Of a DNA stretch of 64,000 nt, positions 38,459-53,058 are shown piece by piece; within the stretch, counting starts at the first letter, position 1; the number at the start of each line of letters is the position of its first letter. The DNA is taken from positions 289,481-353,480 of the forward strand of contig NW_019774525.1 of the NCBI RefSeq assembly GCF_001039355.2, written 5' to 3'. The position numbers and the translations under genes are program-made. The stretch comes from Lingula anatina (lineage: Eukaryota > Brachiopoda > Lingulata > Lingulida > Lingulidae). Under the pieces are notes generated by a model. That model saw nothing but the letters and a program-made list of their open reading frames with translations. It had not been told where the DNA came from and did no database searches.

Positions 38459-39846
38459 CTGCCAGAAGAAAAAATCATTTCAGAATAATATTTGACAAAA
38501 TGTACAATGAATTATTTCACCAATATTTCAATTAAACTGTGCTGACTATAAACTACTGGTGTGAGGGTGCTCCTGTGTTCCTTATTCTTGACAGAAGCAA
38601 GAAAAAAATCGTAGAGAAGAAATAAATTTTGGAGAAAATACTTCAGTTCAATTCCAACGGAAATAGTTTCTTTGTTTCTTAAAAATGCTCTCCTACATCC
38701 ACAAGGACAGACGGAAAAGTGGTGACTTCAGAACCCACAAGACAGTGCTACAATTACTGACAGGAAATTATCAAAAGCCACAAATTACAATTAAAATTTA
38801 GTTCCCAGAGAATTCTGAATGTAGATTGTCCATCCTAAAGATGAGATTTCGAAAGCCGTGGTTTTTGCCACATCTGTTGTGGTCAAGAGCCGGAGAGGGT
38901 TTTAAAGGATTTTTTAACCTTTATCTTTTTAATTGTAATGCCCTTAGGTAGTATTCCCCAGCTAAGAAGTTATATTTGTTCTCTGCAGCTCCTTATGGTT
39001 AGTATATTTCCTTGTGAATAGTTTTTGTGCAGAAAAGATGATTATAATATGATAAATATGTGCTCTACTGTATATGTGCTGCATATTAACTGTACATTTG
39101 CACATCAGTCAGATAGCTACCACTGGATCTTGATTAATAATATTGCTACACTAAATAGTATAATGTAATTGTTAGTAAGAAACTCGAGTGAATATGTAAG
39201 AAAATTGAGCATTTCAGTTCAGTTGATAGACCTAACTACTTTTTCCTCCATGTTTGGATTTCAGATGATTATTATCAAAACTGACAGTTACCACCCTACT
39301 GGCCAATGGCAAGCACTTAGTTGTAAATCATTTTCAGATCTCTTCTTCACAGCACCATTCAAAATATTTTAGTAATGATTTACAGTGTAATACTTATATA
39401 TAAATGCAGTGTTTAAAGCAGAATTTCACAATGCTACATGTAAGACCTAACTATATTTTGGACCTTGGATATATGCTTGAAGCACCATTAAATTTACATA
39501 ATCACCACTGGTATTGTGACTGATACGTTTCCTCCATTTATGTAGATAATATTATTTCATAAATTTCCATCTTTGATTTTTTCATGATTTCAACTATGTT
39601 AATGGAACATATGCCATAACAGACAAGTAATGGTCATGTAATATCTGTTCTTTAATAGCACCACTGAAATTTTTGTTTGAAACGGACAAAGGAACCTATC
39701 ATGTCATATCGTTATTCCCTCCCTGCTTTTTCTTGTTACAGAGCATCAAAAGTTTTAACCCATCCAACAATGTCACAACCTATAATATATACTGCAGCTT
39801 TAACACGATGGTAACATATATCCACACTACTTATCTATTAGTACTT

Positions 39847-40450
39847 AGCACCACATAAGACCAGTTACTTTCACCACTTTAGGTTGGCACCATTAAATTT
39901 ACTGGGATTTACTAACTGAGTTTTATTAGGCATAAAACACCACTACACTGGCTCATTGGATTATATTTTAGTATACAGCACCATCATAAGTTAACTGGCA
40001 TTTGCTAAAGGAATGTTAGAGCATGCACCATCACTAATTTTACTTTGTGCTTTATCTCATAGCATATAGCACCAATAAAATCACTGGCATTTACCAATTA
40101 GATTTTACCTCAGCAAATAGCACTTCTGAAATTACTGGCACTTATTATCTGGATTATCTCTCGGGATATAGCACCATTAAAATTACTGGCATTTGCTAAG
40201 TGGATTATCTTTTAGCATACAGCACCACTTAATTTATCTCATTTACTAATTGGATTATCTTCAGGCATGTTGCACCATTAAATTTGGAGTACTGACCAAT
40301 AAGTTTGCTGGCATTCACTAACTGGATTATCATAACACATATAGCACCACCAAATATAAGCACCATAAAATTAACACCAATTTTCCAATTGCTCTACTTT
40401 AAGCATTTAGTACCACTAATGGGTATCTGCAGCTGTTATATATGCTCTAG
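39847..40450. repeat. Degenerate minisatellite, period about 50 bp
   Basis: At least nine diverged units, each anchored by a GCACC(A/T)-type core such as TAGCACCATTAAA, followed by ACTGGCATTTACTAA and GGATTATC. Core positions at about 40,068, 40,119, 40,170, 40,221 and 40,271 are spaced 50-51 bases. Outer units are spaced about 40-72 bases and are more diverged. Weaker cores continue toward 39,480 and 40,490. There is no coding frame across the array. Confidence 0.85.
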
Positions 40451-42008
40451 TCTAAGTATTTCAGTCAAGCACCACTAAATGTCAGCACCTTAATAATGAC
40501 ATGATAAAATTTTACATGCCCAATTTCCGGGAATGAACTATGTCCACTTTTCAGCATGGAATATGATGCAGTAAAAACATCAAAATCGTGAAATTTTTTT
40601 TACCAAGTGCATAATGTGTACCAAAATTATGCAAATTTTCACCCAAAAAATTACTACAAATTGTAAATTTGAGAATATATTTTTGATACTTCTGATGCTA
40701 ATCACATGCAGATGTTCGCTGCTCTTTTTTTCCACCAGACTACCAACTGTCATGACTAAAAAAACACAAGAAGAGCACCTGTTTTGAAATAATTAGACCG
40801 TATGATGCACACAAGCTCCCAGCATGCTAAAAAGTTCACATGTTTTAATGTTGTCAAGTCATTTTGTTAATTGAAAGATGTCATTTATAATGAGTTCTCC
40901 CTGCCATTGAACAAGGCCCTATACCAATGACTAAGACACCTGCACTGCTGAGAATAATGGTGCCATTAGAATTATTAATTTCTCATACAACGGATACAAT
41001 ATAATCATCATTTCCATCATGCAATTATACATTCAGAACAAATTCACATTTTGAAACAAAGGAAATATGGGTAGTATTACCTTGCCTGTTCATACATAAT
41101 TCCAAAGTAAAATATATATGCAGAACAAGATGTGGACAGAAAAGCCAGCATCATTTGAATTTAACAGAACTCAAATACTATGGGCAGGTTTAAACAATAG
41201 CAGCAGGGGTTGAATAATGAAAAGCGATTCTTTTATAAAAAAACTTCAATAAAATTTTAATTAGCATAGGTAGAACTGTTAGATATATTTCTATTTGTTA
41301 GATCATACTCAAGAATGAATGAGAATGGCTTACAAAAATTATAACAGAACATGACTGAGATGGAGTATTTTTCAGATCTATTGATTAGCTTGGTTCAACT
41401 TGTTAGTTTCAATAAAAAAATGAAGAAAAGTGTGGAAAACCATCTCAAAATAACTGTGCCACCTAGAATCAGGGACATATCTACTTTTGCAAAAGCTAAA
41501 ATCCATCACCAATACATCAAGTAAGATTTAATGACTTTGTTAAAATGCTTTTAAGAACACAAGAGGTTATTACACTAATGTCCTAGCTCAAGAGAGGTGC
41601 ATCAAACAGTATTAAGATCACTAGAATATGTGCAATCACATGCTTATATTTTAAGAATATTTTGTCTTTGGTTGAACACTATTTTACATCTTCAATACAT
41701 GAAGTGTATGATAATTTGGAAGAATTGAACTTAAACATGCATTGAGAGGACTCACAGACAAAAAAAAAAGATAACCAGAAGCTTTTTTATCTTGTTTCTA
41801 ACAATGAGATCAGAAGAAATTGTGCTATCACTGTGACAGATTTGTACTGCATGTTATCAGCACTTGTAATGTTGAGGTTTTTTGGAATTATTCTTGGAAT
41901 ACTGTTGAACTTTAACAAAAAATGAGATCAGTAGGAACTACATACAAGTATGCACAGCTTTTGGAAAATCAGCATGAAAATCTGTTAAAGAATGAAATTC
42001 ATTAGAAC

Positions 42009-42030
42009 AAAAAAAAAAAAAAAAAAAAAA
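42009..42030. repeat. Poly-A tract
   Basis: Pure A run of about 22 bases. Confidence 0.9.
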
Positions 42031-42406
42031 CATGCTGTGTTTGTAATGCATCTTTTTGTGTGTTTTGGACTGAGATCAGGGGCACACTACAGCCAAGATG
42101 TTTTGTACTTGTGCTTAATTACAGATATACCCCAAGGCACAGACTTTGTTAGACCGACATGCAGTTTTAATTTTGAGATCATAAAGGTGTGCTTTTTGAC
42201 AATGTCATATTAAAATGTTATACAGATTCATATTATAAACAAAATGTGCATGGCTACTTGCCTACATACAAATTTACATCAACCAACCACAGTAGAAATA
42301 CTATCATTAAAAAACATCCATATAACTAAGCCTATACAAAAATGGCTAAGAAAAGGCACAGAAAAAAAACAAGAGCTATAAGAGTGAATACATCCTACAT
42401 ATTAGT

Positions 42407-42407
42407 A

Positions 42408-42445
<38 letters not shown>
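42407..42445. repeat. (AAT)n microsatellite
   Basis: About 13 AAT trinucleotides. The asparagine run in an overlapping plus-strand frame is an artefact of this tract. Confidence 0.92.
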
Positions 42446-42446
<1 letters not shown>

Positions 42447-44029
42447 TACAATGGAGTTCTATGCTACAGTGGTTTTGACGCATGCACCGGTGCACTGTTA
42501 AATGTAAAAAAAAAAAAATGCAAATATCAAGTATTGCCCCCAGCCATTGTTAACATTTATGAGGATTGTGTGTGTATAGTTATATTGAAAACCATCACCA
42601 GGGTCAAGACAATGTAATTTAATAAAGCCAACATTAATTTTTTTACCAAAATATCCATACTTTGGGTTTCCTGAAAGATTTTTTTTCAGAAAAGAGACCT
42701 CAAAACAGAATTTTAAGTATTAACTTACAATAAAGTTGGGAACATTCATCATATATGGACAGTCACTAACTACATGCATTTCTATGTGTTAAAAGACTAC
42801 TGTCAGAAATACAATTCTCTGATTATACTTGTAAATAAAAAACCAAACCCAAGTTATAAGCAAAGTAAGCAACTGGCGCCATGTTACTTATGTTGGAGAC
42901 ATACTGTAGACATAAATGAATACAGTAACTACAGCTCACATAAAATCTATTATTCTGCATGGATACAGATACAAATCCATAGCATTGGGACCCCACACCC
43001 AGGATTCTACACTAAATTCTCATTGGTGTACAACAAAGAAATATTAAATAATGCAGATCTTTCATGCACATGCGACATCATTTCCTTAAGCCAGAGATGG
43101 CTCTTTACACTGGGCAATAACACTTCCTTCAAAGCCCCTTCCACTAATGAAATGTCCATTTTTACATTAAGTTAAGTGCAGTCAAGGAGAATGAGCAATT
43201 ACCATTAGTTAATTAAAAAGCAGCTGACCACTGTCTACCCATGCACTTAATCAACTTTTGGACATTAGAGTGACCCTTAAAGGTGGACAATACTGACCAC
43301 AGCATCTCAACTTATTGCACGCTGTCTTTGGCTTTGATCTTTTTGTCATGCACATGCTCGATCAAAGAACTAACAGAACACAGAGCAGAACAATAGGTAC
43401 ATCTCACACAGTAAGGAAATCCTTCCATTCTTTGCCTTGATGCTTTTTAAAGCAGAATACATCAAACACGATAACATTTTACACAAATATGCAAGACATG
43501 ATATGTCATATATTTGGACACATATACCCTGAGACTACTGCTTTGTTATTATTCATTCAAAAGCATATTGCACTTGGAAACAGTTTGCAAGCAAAGCTTT
43601 TTCCTATCTACATGTACTATTCTGACTTTCAGAAATTACTGGAAATTCAACTTTAAATATTACTGAGAGGTAATTTTTTTAGTAATTTCAAAAATACAGG
43701 GTGATATCTACATGCATTGGAAAAACAAAGCATAAAATGAAAAAAAAACACACCTTTCGAGACATGCAAGTGACATTCTTTTGTGAAAAGTCATAAAAGA
43801 TTTAATTTCATTTGTTGATGTTAATGTATATTGAAAATACAAACACATTGCACTGAATGGCATGCAACTGTGGTATTATCCATGGACAAGCTGGTAACTA
43901 CTATATATTTTGAGAAATATGTTTTTCACAGTTTCTATTGTACAGAAAATAAAAAAGTGTAGTCCTATTTTGTCTCATTATTTTAAGTAATGGCCTGGGT
44001 TAGCATCGTCAAAGGTGTGTTTCCGGCAT

Positions 44030-44156
44030 TTTATTTCATAAAATTTCTCCAACGCAGACATTGTTGGAACAAAACAAAGTAAAATAATGAATATTTGGCT
44101 GTTGTAGTTGTTGTTTCACTTCGATTGCTGCATGGTGGGTTTTTAGCGTCTCAAAG
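44030..44156 (-). CDS. Candidate alternative last exon, function unknown
   Basis: On the minus strand the acceptor TTGCTCTGTTTTCAG precedes 44,156. The frame that begins FETLKTHHAAIEVKQQ runs about 40 codons to TGA at 44,036-44,038. An AATAAA hexamer (44,030-44,035) starts right after the stop. Acceptor, open frame and polyadenylation hexamer together look like a compact terminal exon. No domain is recognised and no partner exon was found, so it may be fortuitous. Confidence 0.2.
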
Positions 44157-47100
44157 CTGAAAACAGAGCAATTACAAGTAAATGCAACACACCTCTTTGA
44201 CATCAATCCTCCCCCACCACCCACATACTACATGTACTACACAAAATCTGGTTGGAAGACAGAATCTTTTGTCAATTAATTTCCTTATTTGTACAAAGAA
44301 CATGAAGCACACATCCACCCACATATACAATGTCGCAGACACAACAAACAAAAATCTGTGAAGTGTGCTTAATTATATTCAAACTACAAGAAGCATTAAG
44401 GTGCAATTGCATTTTAATATGAGTAAATCCTTTCAAGTGTAGGTGTTATACACAATTCCATAGAAAAACATGGACCATCAACTTCACTAAAATGTGAACA
44501 TCAGTCTGGCACACTGCAGACAAACTAAGCATTACTGGATAAAAACAAAGTCATTAAATTTACTACTCCCTCACAACTCCCTCCACCTAGCCAAAGTGAT
44601 TTTAGTATACTAGCTACAGACATGCACAGAAAAATTTATTTTACATTTAAATGTGCAAGAAAACCTATCTAAGAGATGAAGATGTATTAACAAATTGATC
44701 TACAGTAGCCTCAGAAGTTGCCTGAAAAAGTTTAAATATTCTATTTTCTTCTACAAGTGGGTTATTAATCAGAAGGCACCTGGGGATATCATGAGACAAA
44801 TGAAATAAAATAAAAGTATGACAAATTAAATAAAATGAAAGTTTTTCTCTGAAAATCTCACTAGTGTCTGCATGATTAGTTTATCCACACCAATACCAGG
44901 AATCGTTACTCAGACAATAAAAATTACCATCAGAATTTAAAAAAAATAGCAGTGAGACTGGGGAATGATATCTAATGCACCAAATACACCTGAAAGCACC
45001 TACTCATTCACTGGTGTAAAACTCAACCAACCATGCACATTGGATTGTTCTCAACACTTCTATATTTAATATCTAACCATCCCATGTAGCTGAAGCAATA
45101 ATGAAAAAAAAAAGATATTCAACACGTGAACCTTATTCAACCAAGTTAACTTTAGTGCAATTTGTTTATTTATTTGATTTATAAGATTTCAAAGATGGGA
45201 GAAAATAAGGCCAAGTAAACAAAGGTGGCAACCCGCAGCAATGTACTGTAGATAAACAACACAAGTGCTGTTTGTTTCTTGCACAGTACTAGCAGGCAAG
45301 CTGATTTATCTGATGCGCAATACACCAACTCTCTGGCTTCACTGAAGGTCAATGGCCTACTTTTAATTCCTGAAAAGTACTTTTACCAAAACATGCCAAA
45401 CACTGTGCGATTTCAGCTCACTTTGAATAACAAAGAAATAAGGTTACAATAGTCGTTAGTAGGTGAATTTACGGAGGCCTCTAAAAATAGAGTTCTACTA
45501 AAATAAACTTTAGGAAAAAAAGGTCAAGTTAGCCCAAGTACATGACACTAAAAATCATAATCCAAAAGTCAACATAAATCTGCATAATATTTAGAGTGCA
45601 CCTATATCCTTCCCTTTTAGAATGACTCATATTAATTTCCATGCACAAACAAACATGAAAGGTGCGACAATCCAGTAAGAAGTTCAAGGTCCAGGTAATC
45701 AATAGGTACATATCCACCTATAATAAACTGCATGACCCACACTATTAGTAATATGGGGACCTGGGAGTGGAAATAATGCCAGCACCAGAGATAAAAGCAT
45801 CCAGATCAGAAAGACCAGATCTGGGGACAGGTACACAAGGGACATACAACTATTGACACAACAGCTTACTCATCTCGGGGAGTATTGATCAATTTTCGGA
45901 CACAAGAAGGCTGTAGAACAGTTATGTCGATAACTCCAGGTTTTCTCCCACCATTCTGTCTCTCTCCCCCCCCCCCCAAACTGACACCAGTTCTTCTCAC
46001 CTCGGCACACCTAGGTGCCCAATCCCTCATGATCACCAATGACAAGGAAAATTAAATAGAATATATTTAACTGTGCAGTAATGTACTCTATGCTCTTGCT
46101 GTCCCAATTAAGGTTGGGTTCAATGACAAAAGTTAACGGTAAAATATCCTGACCACAAGTACACATGAACATAACCATCATGACATAAATCTACAAGTTG
46201 CTTAGTTGCTATAGTTCTTTAAGGAATCAGCTCACTGTTCATAAAAAGGGGAGTACTGAATAACCTCATTTGTGAAAGTCAGAAAAAAAGAACAATGGCA
46301 TGTAAAAAGTCTTGTGAGCAGTCTTGGTCGAATGAACTGCACCAAGATACACAGACACTGCCTTGGACGACTGTCCCATTGTGTTGTGTAACATACCAAG
46401 ATCAATGGTCACATATGACTAAACTCACGAGCTGTCCTTAATAAACCCCGCAGCCACCAAATCACATACCTTAAGGATTTCAGACTAATTAAGGATTCCA
46501 ATATCATGATGGATTTTTTTTTGTCCTGGTAAGTGGCATGAAAGGTCCATACATCTTGGCATTGGGTAATGGAGTTTTGATCATAATTATGAGTGGTTTA
46601 ATTAAGTAGAGAAGTAGCACCAGGCAGGAGCAGACCACTGTACTCTGTTGCCAAAGCCAGGGTTTACGTCAGTGAAAACAATTTCCATGTCATTTTGAGT
46701 GTGCGGTTAATATGCCAGCTGGTGCTTAATGGATACAAAATATACATTGTTTAAATTAAAAGCATCAGATTTGCGTCAGAGGCATGGCTGTGGTGTCAAG
46801 ATGTATTTTCAGTAAAAAGAGTGTGGTTTGAATGAATATACATGTGCATAAAATAGATGTCCTTCACTGAAAAGTACCCGGTTAATTTTGCCTCCTCCCC
46901 CTCTCTCCCTCTCCCGCCCACTGCCACACTGCTCCAATTAAAACGTAACAGTTAACAACGGATCTAACCAATTGCAATCAATTAAACTTACATGAACTTG
47001 CACAAATGTATACAAATTACATTAACTAATGCATAGTTGTACGACATTGTCTGAAGGCATGATGGGAGGACACAGAGTACACAACGAATACATTACAATT

Positions 47101-50100
47101 TGGCTTTGATATTTCATTATAAAAGAGACAAAGTCCAAGTTAACTTATTTCAATACCATATTATTCCATGTTCCTATGGTTGATCAAACATGTCATTGTG
47201 CTTTTCCCAATGACTTCACAGACAGTGTCATACACAAAAGACAAGGACACATATGAGGACACAACATCAGAACTTTACCAATTCCAAACTCCATCAGCAC
47301 ATATGAGAGCACATAAACTAAAACATTTACAATAACATTTTCATACTGGAACACAATCTGATACAGGCTGCATGTATTATCAATAAGGAAAAGTGCTGAT
47401 AATTTTTTTTCAAAACCATTACTACAGGCCATGTCTGAACACCAATGGTTAAGAGGCCCTTTCAGTTGTTAAGGACACTAAAATAATGACTTTTTTCATC
47501 TCAACTTGTTGCATTCAAGTGGTGTGTCAGGACAGGCAGGTTCTTCACGGCATCCAGGGCATTTCACAGGATTTTGTACATGATCCTTAACAAGGCAAAG
47601 ATCAATGAACTGCCTATTTACTGGATTTCTACTGAGACTGCCATTACTTGATCATGACCCTGTAGGGACATGATCTAAACAGACACCTTTCATCACTACT
47701 GCCAATTCCAATTGATTATACTGCTTCTTGGCATTAATACTATGATGGAGTTTTTCCATGAGCATCAACCCACATGACCTGCCATTATTGATTTATACAG
47801 TGCCGTGGCTCCATATCTTATGGTAGGGGCACTGTATTGTGAATATAACCAACCTGTCCTGACTTTACCTCAGTTAACTGAACTGATAACATCACTTTCT
47901 CCTCACAGTAGCTGCTATAAAAAGGCACTATAGCCTTAGATGACTCTGCTTCACTGTCAATAGTAAATGCTCAAATTCAACATCTAATGCAACAAGCCAA
48001 GTGGAAAAGGATGTCCTTAAGAAATGGGGTTTGTTCTTAACACTAATTGGAGTGTAATCTGTCAAGAGCCATGTCTTAACCTTATGGTCTTATTGTAAGG
48101 TTTTTTATAATTTTCCTTATCATATCTCATAAAATGCAGATGGAATTTGTAAATGGTGACATTTCAATTTCAACACATTTCTTTTAATTCTTAACTACTG
48201 TACTTAAAGAATACTTTTAGCATTTTTTCATAAAATAAAAAAAACACATCAATACTGGCCAAAACATATTCATCTAAACATTTGTTATAAATAAATCCAT
48301 CCTCTAAATACTCTACAGCATATCCATTTCATCATCATCACCATCATCTGAACTACTGAATGCGAGGGACAACTTTCTTACCTAAACACCTCTTCTTTCT
48401 CAGTTTACAATTTTTCTTTGCAACTTGCAGCAAGGACAAAGTATTGGTAGCAGTCCAATTTGGCAGCAGAGTCCTATTTCTCTTATCACCACTGTCTCTT
48501 CTGGTTCAAGTTGTACTTGGATTAATTGTTCCTGTTGAGAAAGGTCAACACCACAGTCTTATTGCCCATCAGTTAGTCTTTTGGCAAGGCAATGTCCTTG
48601 AGTATTACAGGTACAATTCTGTCTGGGATGAAAATTGAGAAATAGCTGAAAACTGTCTGGAAGTAGAGAAAGTCCACCACTTTCCTCGACTCATGCTGGT
48701 TCTCTCTCTTTTTTTTCAATTTGGCAATATTGCACACTCTTCTTCATACTTTTTTCTTTGACATGTCTTTGTCATTATTGCACAATCTACAAGTTACTTT
48801 AGCTATTATCACCCACTGTTCAATTCATCTTTCTGTTTTTCTTCTTGTTTTTGTTCCATATTTCGCTTATTATGCTTTATTCTAATTGATCGATTGTCCC
48901 CACTTCATTATGACATTATTCTTTGCTGGTCTATCAAAGAACAGAAGTACACTGCTATTTCACTAGATTTCTAACTGTAAATTCTCTTAACTACTCATAA
49001 TATTCAATATTTTCTTGAAAGAACCATAAGATTCAATATTTTCTTGAAATGAATAAGATCTTTGGAATAATACTGTCTTTGGTAAATGCTGGATTGGAGT
49101 CAGTATTAATACAATACAAACTTTGCCTAAGATGACTCTTACAACATAGTCATCAAACCTTAATTTTCTACTGCATTCATGATCTTTCCAGCAACAAATG
49201 TTGACAAGATTAAAGAGAATGATTGCTCACTGACCCAAAAAGAATTGGCAAATGCAGATACTTTCAGTGTCAGTAACTGAGGATACATCAGAATCATTAC
49301 TAACTGTGAGATCATTATTGAAGAAAAGAAACCAACAAAGCCAAACAGAAGCTTGAGCGAGTGATTGATGGAGCGTAGTATGATTAACTAGGCAGTCTGA
49401 GTCAATCCTCTTAGTAAAGTTCTAATGGGCTCTGGGAAATGACTGGTTCACTGAATGTTGACCATAAGTCCATTGTTGGCACAGGTCCAACTACCTCTGG
49501 ACAATGAGTTGAGGTGAAACATGGAAAGCTGCGATTATCACGCCCAAAGAAGGTGAAACGCAATCGACAAAGTCATCTTCTGTAAGAGAGAAACCCCTCT
49601 CTTAATACTGCAGTCCTCTATGGATTCACATCAATTGTCCCATTTCTGTGAAAAATTTATGGTTATCTTCACTTTTTGTGTCAATACAGAGTGAATGACC
49701 CTCAAATGTTATCTATAACACTTGTCCTTGGATTTGTTGTTTTTGTGCCAAAGTTATTAATTTAAGCAGAGTACAGATAAGGTATCCTTTGTTTATAGGT
49801 AGTGATACTGCTATACAGTCCTACTGGCCTCTATCCCTGTAGAGTATCTAAATCATCTGATAAATGTAGTGTCTCCTTTCTCTGTTTCTGAAGGCTTTCA
49901 TAATCGTCATGCTTTTTAACTACTCGACTTATATTTTCACTGTCATTAAAAAAGAAAGGGGGCTGTCTTGTCATGTCTTGTTGACATTTACGATCCTGTT
50001 AACATTGCCTTGTGTGATAACTGAGATAACGGCATATATTTGATGTCTCTACTTCTTGTTCTTTTGTCTTGATTTCCCATGGTGAAATTGACACTCGATA

Positions 50101-50889
50101 TATTCTAAATTGACAGTTTTTGTTTTTTTTCTGTTTCTATCATGAGAAAAAAGATAGTGCCTCTCTCAGCATCTCACATTGCTTTACCTTCCTTACTGAA
50201 TCGAATGACTGACATATTCTACTCTACTTCTACTTTTCTTAAACATCAAGGAACATGACAAAGATGCAAAAACAGTTTGTCTACAAACATCAAAATACTA
50301 ATACTGAATGATATTACAGAATAGTAAAACAAAGAAAAATAACAGAACATCTTCAAACTGAAAACATTAATGAGTTTCTTTTGTTTGTAAATTGTCTTTG
50401 TTTCTCCTACTTATGACCTGGTTGCCATGCAGAAATGATGGATCACCTTTGTTAGTTGCTTATTTCATAAATAATGCATCAACTACAGACCAAAAAGGTA
50501 TGCATTAATAGTACCAGAAATAAATGTTAATGGCATGATCACATTTGCAATACATGGAATGCTGGTATATCAGTGAGAAAGAGCATTTGTTGTGATAACA
50601 ATGGTTTTCTCATAAATTATATCATTTCTTCCTTTTTTCTTCTTTTTTTCTCTTTTTTTCTTTTGATTAAAATAAATGCAGCTAGGATTTATGCTGAGAT
50701 CGGAAGCATGTTGTAAATTCTTTCTTTGTTGTTAATGTCCTTGTAGTTAGGTGACAAATCAGGACTTTTTTCATTTTTCTTTATTTCTTCAATGTTTATT
50801 TCAGTCTTTTTTTTTTCTTTCTTTGTTCTTTTCGACTTAATTTTTTCTTCTTCAAATCCTGTAATAAAGTTTTGTTTTGACCACTTTTT

Positions 50890-50990
50890 TGAAGGTCACA
50901 TCTTTCGTTGGTTTAGATCTTTGGATAGTTTAGGTTGCTGGTTGATGTAGGTCTTTGGTTTGCGTTAGTCTTTGGTTGGTTTAGGTCTTG
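50890..50990. repeat. Short degenerate tandem repeat
   Basis: Four to five imperfect copies of a TTGGTTGGTTTAGGTCT-like unit of about 20 bases. No coding content. Confidence 0.55.
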
Positions 50991-52440
50991 TCCTATGCAC
51001 CACTTTGGTAATTAGCCATTAAAGCAGCTACCTTGAAGACTATATTGCTATACAGAATACTCTAACTGCAGGTGAGTAATACTGCGCTTGAGTGATCACC
51101 GCTATGATTACTTGAGTATTGATTAATAAATGTCTCATCCTTACTTCATAATTAAGAACTGCAAAAGCTGTTCACGGAGGTCTAGACTTTGATTACCATA
51201 TTATGCAATGTTTCTATTCCCAGGAGTATGAGATGGAGAAGATTGGATGCAGTGGGTGGGTTTCGTGGTCAGGAACAGCTTTCGTTCTGGTAGACCAATA
51301 ATGAAGTGGAGAGCTGACTAGCTGAGATTCATAGTAGTAAATACGTGATTCATCCTTAGTGAGCACCTTGTGATTGTAAGTTTCTTTGTTTACAGCTCCC
51401 CTGAGCTAAGAGTGATTAAAATGCACCGAGTGACCCCCGGCATCTTCATACGTCTCTCTGGAAAGACCAGTCCCAGGAGACCGCCTATTGTTCAACTTCC
51501 CAATCACCCTCATTCTGAGCTTGGAGAATGAGATCAGAAGGCAGAGGTTAGAGCAGTTATCATGAGGCATAAAAAGTTAATGGCAGTGGCCTTCTTTCTG
51601 TGCAAAAGTTATTTCGTTGGAAGACATTACACATAGTTAACATCAGCGGCTCTTCCACTGGTCAACAGTAACATGTATGATGGAAGCAACTGACTATTCA
51701 TTGTATCATACTAGAATCTGTAATAAAGGGGAAGAGCTACAGAAACATATGACACCCTCTTCAGGCTCATCCTTCCGTACCCTGCTGTTGTCTGTTACCC
51801 TGAGTTCCTCTGAGACTCTTCACCGGACATTTCCACCAGACGCTTGGGTGTCTGGGGCCTGCACTAAGAATGTGCATTCCTTACAATCTTCTGTAAGATG
51901 CGGGGTGATGACGCTTTAGCTGACAAAGATATACCTTTTCCCTGAGACTTTAGCTTTGACTAGATGGAAGCCCATGTTGGACTGGCAATTGGCACTTGAC
52001 ATTCGGATTTCACGTCCATCTTGATTGTGACGTCACATCACCCCATTACATCAAACAGAACTACATGAAATCATCATACCTTTAAAAAAGCATCCCTATA
52101 TCTGTTTCATGGCACAGTGATGAGAAGGTTGCTGGTACCGACATCATGGAATCCCCTCTTGGCAGTGATATGGTGTGCATGATGAGGTAGCAACTCTAGA
52201 AATATAGAGGGGAGACCACTGGGGCTCTTGTGCAGCTATATTTGGGAGGCGGCCAGGTGTCGGTACCTGCAGAAGAAGGTGGTAGTTATTTTTTTTTAGA
52301 TCAAGTACAAAACCACGGCATCTCAACTAGTTCTAGTTTTAAAAAATGTTATTTCAAATTAAAATTAAACTAAGAGTGTTCTCTATGCCCCTGTTCACTA
52401 TCTTATGGCTGAAATGAGTATAAATGTGTACATTCTGTTT

Positions 52441-52442
<2 letters not shown>

Positions 52443-52485
<43 letters not shown>

Positions 52486-52487
52486 AT
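52443..52487. repeat. (TAAA)n microsatellite
   Basis: About eleven uninterrupted tetranucleotides of T and A. Confidence 0.93.
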
Positions 52488-53058
52488 TGGCCAATATGCC
52501 AAAATAAATGTATTAACTAAAGGCATGATCAGGCACATAACACATTCTAATATCACGATTCTGGGTAAGGCTTGTGTATACTTGAGTGAACAAAACACTA
52601 TAAGAACTCGTACTTTTAAGTGCAAATTGACGTATTCTTTTATTTATTTTATGGATATAAATAACAGAACACACCTTTCAGCTTGATCAAAATATATCCG
52701 GTTTGAGATTGAAGACACACGTGCTGTCCCAGGAAGTACTACACTTCCTTTTTTTAAAAAAAAAACTTGGTGTGAAAAAGTTTGTTTTCATTATCGTTTA
52801 AAAACATTAAGCTGAGGAATATTTGAACTCTAGCCAAATTTTGCTCCTACAGAGCATCAGCTGATTTCAGTTGATTTGGGTCGTTGCCAACAATGTCACT
52901 GACTTTAAAACCAGCCTTTTTTTTATAAAAGCCGTGAAAATTAATACACTTAATTGTCAAAAACTTGAACCTTTCATTCTTTCCAAAAAATATAAACACA
53001 GAGGACAGGCGGGACAGGTGTCTCCAAACTACGCAGTAAACGTGAAACCGCTACTCAC

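Larger units (their letters stand above)
38459..53058. other. About 14.6 kb without a recognisable protein; probable intron or intergenic DNA
   Basis: No known protein family was recognised on either strand. The minus strand has several isolated splice-like signals: an acceptor before 44,156, an acceptor before 52,266, and an AG|GTAAGA donor near 48,379. It also has frames of 40-50 codons around 48.4-50.0 kb and 51.4-51.9 kb. Runs of this length are common by chance, and no consistent chain of exons could be built. Plus-strand frames such as 42,774-43,175 (133 codons) are also unrecognised. The interval may be introns of a minus-strand gene whose first exon is near 53.1 kb. Confidence 0.35.

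Noticed and set aside
42774-43175. 133-codon plus-strand frame
   Set aside because: No recognisable domain, composition like the surrounding intronic DNA, and no splice or promoter context. Only its length stands out.
51790-51800. In-frame TGA in a protein-like stretch, considered as selenocysteine
   Set aside because: No SECIS-like hairpin was identified and no known selenoprotein context is present; flanking frames are short.
51740-52020. Minus-strand frame with repeated in-frame TAG/TAA codons that could be Gln codons by C-to-T change, or be edited
   Set aside because: The open runs between stops (about 20-32 codons) are what random sequence gives, so no editing or recoding need be invoked.
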